Source of the DNA: Bacteroidia bacterium | Lineage (GTDB): Bacteria; Bacteroidota; Bacteroidia; Chitinophagales; Chitinophagaceae | Direction: 5' to 3' | DNA: 64,000 nt | Assembly: GCA_030426665.1 (NCBI GenBank) | Contig: JAUHYD010000006.1 | Coordinates: 124,001 to 188,000, forward strand | Part shown: piece by piece, positions 62,711 through 64,000 of the stretch | Numbering within the stretch: position 1 is the first letter of the stretch | How the letters are laid out: every line of letters begins with the position of its first letter | Position numbers and translations under genes: made by a program | The notes under the pieces: model-generated | Databases searched by the model: none | Seen by the model: the letters and a program-made list of their open reading frames with translations, nothing else | What the model was told of the DNA's origin: nothing

Positions 62711-63436
62711 ATGAGTAATCAAAATCAAAAAAAGAAAATTGGACTTAATTCGGTGATCTCCTTCGGTGCCAGTGTGGTAATCTTTGGTCTGATGTTCAAA
62801 ATCCTTCACTGGAAAGGAGCTGAATTAATGATTGCAGCCGGTCTTACTACAGAGGCAATTTTGTTCTTTATTCTGGGTTTGGCGTCTCGTGAGTCCCCGG
62901 CAGAAAAGGCCGCTGACGGTGCAAATTTAAATGAACTACTTTCCTCCGCAGTAACTCCGAAAGTTGTTGATGGATTGACAAAAGGATTTCAGCAGTTTAC
63001 ACAAACAGTGCAGTCTGTTAACAGTATCGCAGGTTCTGCTGGTGCTACCACTAACTTTGTAAAAGAAATCGAGACTGCTACAGGTGATGTTAAGAAATTT
63101 CGTGACAACATGACTTCTGTATCTGGTGGATTTGATTCGTTCAACAAATCTTTGCAGGCAGTAAGCCAGATGTCTGGTATTTCTGTTACTATGATGAAAG
63201 AATTCCAAAATGCCGGACAAGGTATGAAGTCATTCTCTCAGAATATTACTGCAATGAATACAAATTTTGATCAGTTCAACAAAACTTTAAGTTCTATTAA
63301 TCAGATGACCAGCGCATCTCAGAACATGATGAAAGAGTTTGAAGCTGCAACAAATGGTATTAAGGTTTACAATAAGAACTTGTCTGAATTGGCTCGTATC
63401 TATCAGTCTCAGGTTGAGGCATTTAGAAAAGCCTAG
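62711..63436 (+). CDS. gldL: T9SS / gliding motor protein GldL
   Basis: This 241-residue inner-membrane protein has two N-terminal transmembrane helices (about 12-32 and 38-58), with charged residues inside the membrane: Lys30 and His33 in FKILHW, and Glu48 in GLTTEAILFF, as expected for the proton-driven GldL motor subunit. The cytoplasmic part (about 70-241) is helical, with repeated motifs (KEIETATGDVKKF, MMKEFQNAGQGMKSFSQNIT, MMKEFEAATNGIKVYNKNL), consistent with coiled coil. GldL surrounds GldM and converts proton-motive force to rotation for secretion and gliding. It lies 92 nt after gldK and 102 nt before gldM. Confidence 0.95.
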   Translation: MSNQNQKKKIGLNSVISFGASVVIFGLMFKILHWKGAELMIAAGLTTEAILFFILGLASRESPAEKAADGANLNELLSSAVTPKVVDGLTKGFQQFTQTVQSVNSIAGSAGATTNFVKEIETATGDVKKFRDNMTSVSGGFDSFNKSLQAVSQMSGISVTMMKEFQNAGQGMKSFSQNITAMNTNFDQFNKTLSSINQMTSASQNMMKEFEAATNGIKVYNKNLSELARIYQSQVEAFRKA

Positions 63437-63538
63437 GTCTGTATTTTCAATACCAATAGTAGTATTGGAACTTGACAGATTTTGATATTATTTAATTTAT
63501 TTGACCCATACTAGGGAATAACAAAAACATATTAACGC

Positions 63539-64000
63539 ATGGCAGGTTTAAAAGAAACACCTCGGCAGAAAATGATGGGTATACTGTACCTTGTACTGTT
63601 AGGTCTGGCAGCTACTACGGTTACTGATCATGTTCTTGATGCCTTCAGAAACCTAACAGTTAGCCTGGAAACATCATCAAAGAACGTTAAAGCTACCGTT
63701 GACAATTCAATGTCAGCATTTGAAGCGACAAAATTGAAGAATGAGCCGGAACGTGCAAAACCAATTTGGGCAAAGGCTAAAAGAGTTAAAAGTGCAATTG
63801 CCAATCTTGATAAATATATCAATGATTTAAAAGAGGAGTTAGTAAAAGAGGGTGGTGGCAGAGATCCGGAAACAGGAGAAGTAGGCAGTAGAGAGAATAT
63901 TGACATTTCTCCAAGGATAATGGTTCGTAAGGGAAAGGCAAAAGAACTGAAAAAGAAAATTGATGACACTCGTAATCTTATTCTTAAAGAGTTAGATGCG
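63539..64000 (+). CDS. gldM: T9SS / gliding motor protein GldM (3' partial)
   Basis: ATG 63539 opens a frame of 154 codons that runs off the right edge. The start MAGLKETPRQKMMGILYLVL matches GldM. The single N-terminal transmembrane helix (about 12-30, with GLAATTVTDHVLDAF continuing it) inserts into the GldL ring, and the rest extends through the periplasm to the GldKN ring. The visible part after the helix is helical and Lys/Glu-rich (SLETSSKNVKATVDNSMSAF, KPIWAKAKRVKSAI, KAKELKKKIDDTRNLIL), as in the first periplasmic domain. The remaining two-thirds and probably gldN lie outside the window. Confidence 0.94.
   Translation, partial: MAGLKETPRQKMMGILYLVLLGLAATTVTDHVLDAFRNLTVSLETSSKNVKATVDNSMSAFEATKLKNEPERAKPIWAKAKRVKSAIANLDKYINDLKEELVKEGGGRDPETGEVGSRENIDISPRIMVRKGKAKELKKKIDDTRNLILKELDA

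Overview
The window is chromosomal DNA from a member of the Bacteroidota, most likely a Chitinophagales/Sphingobacteriales-type organism. The case rests on several type IX secretion (T9SS) C-terminal sorting domains of types A and B, the core T9SS/gliding genes gldK-gldL-gldM at the right edge, SBBP/DUF7948 and TPR-hybrid-kinase architectures, and the general lack of Shine-Dalgarno sequences before starts. No tRNA, rRNA, CRISPR array, insertion sequence or phage gene was seen.

Layout. (1) 1-25071: a head-to-tail array of three giant paralogous genes (the first cut by the left edge), with periods of 8652 and 8658 bp. Each complete copy encodes about 2855 residues: signal peptide, DUF7948 domain, seven SBBP propeller repeats, 27 cysteine-containing Ig-like repeats and a T9SS type A tail. 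(2) 25105-28079, minus strand: a heptose-phosphate phosphatase and GmhA, preceded by an acyl-CoA carboxyltransferase of methylcrotonyl-CoA type. (3) 28080-28944: a gene-poor stretch rich in inverted and degenerate direct repeats. (4) 28945-33147: two divergent genes for secreted T9SS cargo. (5) 33176-38453: a TPR hybrid sensor kinase with a small receiver protein, an unrecognised two-domain protein, and a LytTR response regulator. (6) 38571-40272: small envelope proteins and a RelE/ParE-type toxin-antitoxin pair whose antitoxin is only 55 residues. (7) 40379-43689: a copper operon with an HMA-AraC fusion regulator, a CopA ATPase and a CopZ-like chaperone. (8) 43849-49841: a membrane protein, a ChrA-type transporter, a metzincin metalloprotease and the E2 subunit of 2-oxoglutarate dehydrogenase. 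(9) 50384-56654: an EGF-type lipoprotein, a frameshifted DUF1801 gene, a T9SS-exported M28 peptidase, a TMTC-like membrane TPR protein and an AlkC-family DNA glycosylase. (10) 56672-59986, minus strand: an oxidoreductase, a lipoprotein and a sugar-1-phosphate transferase, probably for surface polysaccharide. (11) 60720-64000: gldK, gldL and the start of gldM.

How it fits together. Much of the window builds or decorates the cell surface. GldKLM form the secretion and motility machine. The three giant proteins, the 510-residue-class protein at 28945, the type B cargo at 30910 and the M28 peptidase carry tails that this machine recognises. The heptose genes and the glycosyl-phosphate transferase cluster probably feed the surface glycans.

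The most unusual object is the giant-gene array. All three copies have a stalk of exactly 6111 bp (2037 codons, 27 repeats) with no net indel. Near-identical tracts of about 300 bp are shared between different pairs of copies, while the propeller heads are strongly diverged. I read this as a set of surface fibres with variable heads on a homogenised stalk. That reading is an inference.
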